A DNA stretch of 64,000 nucleotides from the NCBI RefSeq assembly GCF_026191475.2, contig NZ_JAOSLC020000003.1, positions 2,325,001 to 2,389,000 of the forward strand, given 5' to 3'. Source of the DNA: Polaribacter ponticola. Its GTDB lineage: Bacteria > Bacteroidota > Bacteroidia > Flavobacteriales > Flavobacteriaceae. A program made the position numbers and the translations under genes. This document shows, one piece after another, positions 63,121 to 64,000 of this stretch (positions within the stretch are counted from its first letter, which is position 1; each line of letters opens with the position of its first letter). The notes beneath the pieces are model-generated. The model was not told where the DNA came from. It was given only the letters and a program-made list of their open reading frames with translations, and did not search any database.

Positions 63121-64000
63121 TTATACGTCATTTGCCGTATTTTTTAAACTTACTTTTAAAATGATTTTAGTTCCCTTTTTCTTTTTAGAATCTATTTCTA
63201 GAAATCCGTTAACAGAATTCATTCGTTTTTTCATATTTGAAAGACCATTACCAAAATCAATTTTATCATTTTCAAAACCAATTCCATCATCTATAATTGT
63301 AGCGGTAAAATTAGTAGCTACTTTTGATAATTGAATTGTAATGTTCTTAGCTTCTGCATATTTAATAGCATTATTTATAGCCTCTTGTATTACTCTAAAA
63401 ACATTCATTCCTATTAAAGAAGAAAAGCTACTATTCTTATCAATATTATATTCAACTTTAAATTGAGTAGAAGTAACAGCAATTTTTGCTTTTTCGGTAA
63501 AAGATAAAATTCTAGCGTGTAAATCTTCTACAGATATTTCGCTTTTATTCATTGCCCAAATAGTATCTCTTAATTGATGAATAGTGTCTGATGTAAACGA
63601 ACTGATACTAGTTAGTTTAGATTTAAAATTGCTATTTACCTCTTTAGAAATGTATTTTAAATTATCGATTGAAGAGATAATAAACGTTAATTGAGAGCCA
63701 ATGTTGTCATGTAAATCTCTTGATATTCTTAAACGTTGTTCTTGTAACCTGTTTTGAGTTTTTATTTTAGAAAGTGCATCTTTTAATGCTATTTCTTTTT
63801 GTAATTGTTTCTTTTTGTATTGATAACGATGGTAATATCCTAAAGATAAAATAGTTAGAATTATTAATGTTGCAGTTAATAGAGTTATGTATAGTTTTCT
63901 ATTTTTTATAATTAACTTTTGTTTGGTTATTTCTTTTTCTTTTTCATTGGTTTCAAACTTAATTTTTAATTCAGCAATTTTCGAGTTTGTATTTCGGTTT
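63121..64000 (-). CDS. Sensor histidine kinase, HisKA_3 type (5' end outside window)
   Basis: The frame is open from 63121 to the window end (about 293 residues), so the true start lies beyond 64000. The N-terminal part seen here is a coiled coil (KFETNEKEKEITKQK), then one transmembrane helix (LYITLLTATLIILTILSLGY). The dimerisation domain is QRLRISRDLHDNIGSQLTFI with the phospho-His, then DTIHQLRDTIWAMNKSEI. The HATPase part has FRVIQEAINNAIKYAEAKNI and DDGIGFENDKIDFGNGLSNM. Homologues have N-terminal TPRs, which would be upstream. It pairs with the adjacent NarL-type regulator. Confidence 0.9.
   Translation of the reverse strand, partial: NRNTNSKIAELKIKFETNEKEKEITKQKLIIKNRKLYITLLTATLIILTILSLGYYHRYQYKKKQLQKEIALKDALSKIKTQNRLQEQRLRISRDLHDNIGSQLTFIISSIDNLKYISKEVNSNFKSKLTSISSFTSDTIHQLRDTIWAMNKSEISVEDLHARILSFTEKAKIAVTSTQFKVEYNIDKNSSFSSLIGMNVFRVIQEAINNAIKYAEAKNITIQLSKVATNFTATIIDDGIGFENDKIDFGNGLSNMKKRMNSVNGFLEIDSKKKKGTKIILKVSLKNTANDV

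Noticed and set aside
1-64000. CRISPR array, tRNA or rRNA genes, prophage or secretion-system locus
   Set aside because: No regularly spaced direct repeats, no cloverleaf-like sequence in the short intergenic gaps, and no phage structural or secretion genes were seen.

Overview
The window is AT-rich chromosomal DNA from a member of the Bacteroidota, most likely a marine Flavobacteriaceae of the Polaribacter/Tenacibaculum type. I infer this from the gene families present (DUF3127, DUF4252, DUF1456, Big_5-type lipoproteins, T9SS-era outer-membrane barrels, MKKI-type signal peptides), the lack of clear Shine-Dalgarno sequences, and promoter elements of the TAnnTTTG type. It reads as a core-genome segment with about 64 protein genes. 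I found no rRNA, tRNA, CRISPR array, prophage or secretion island.

Layout. 0-2.5 kb: a FucP-type sugar transporter and a NagX/DUF5009-like acyltransferase. 2.5-6.7 kb (minus): comM and PEP carboxylase. 6.8-14.6 kb (minus): a tightly packed run pabB, 55-aa membrane protein, 77-aa protein, alpha/beta hydrolase, tilS, TlpA-like thioredoxin, dsbD, small secreted protein. 14.7-23.5 kb: lpdA, a haem-binding protein with a glycosyltransferase, a carboxypeptidase-regulatory-domain protein with an M3 peptidase, then purE-purK and a Rieske-like lipoprotein. 23.5-29.5 kb: greA, a HIT protein, a histidine kinase, a flavin reductase, a DUF3127 SSB-like protein, a DUF1456 protein, a VTT/YqaA membrane protein, aat and mscL. 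29.5-42.5 kb: alr-tdk, a glycosyltransferase and DUF3089 pair, an ArsC-like protein, a DinB-like protein, a Na+/H+ antiporter, a metB-like enzyme, a Big_5 lipoprotein, comF, a methyltransferase and glyS. 42.6-48.5 kb: two paralogous small outer-membrane barrels downstream of an about 1125-residue barrel-like protein, then ogt-tatD. 48.6-53 kb: a DEAD-type helicase with a small conserved partner, followed by the only accessory-looking patch: a palindromic repeat fused to an IS110 transposase remnant, a group II PLP decarboxylase, and a second palindromic repeat. 53-64 kb: an OmpA lipoprotein, apbE, map, gpmI, an aromatic amino acid hydroxylase with a rhodanese protein, and a NarL-type two-component pair whose kinase runs off the window.

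A strong signal that crosses the annotation is frameshifting. Eight otherwise well-conserved genes, including the usually essential alr, are each broken by a net one-base change, eleven sites in all, and every site is an A or T homopolymer of 5-7 bases. Correcting each by one base gives complete proteins of normal length. I read this as homopolymer sequencing error in a draft assembly rather than gene decay, and I report these loci as single genes.

I found no convincing undescribed multi-gene system. The best leads are a Rieske-type lipoprotein that has lost both histidine ligands, the very large barrel protein with its two barrel paralogues, the repeat-flanked decarboxylase patch, and GC-rich repeats bracketing purE with a near-identical half-site inside pabB.
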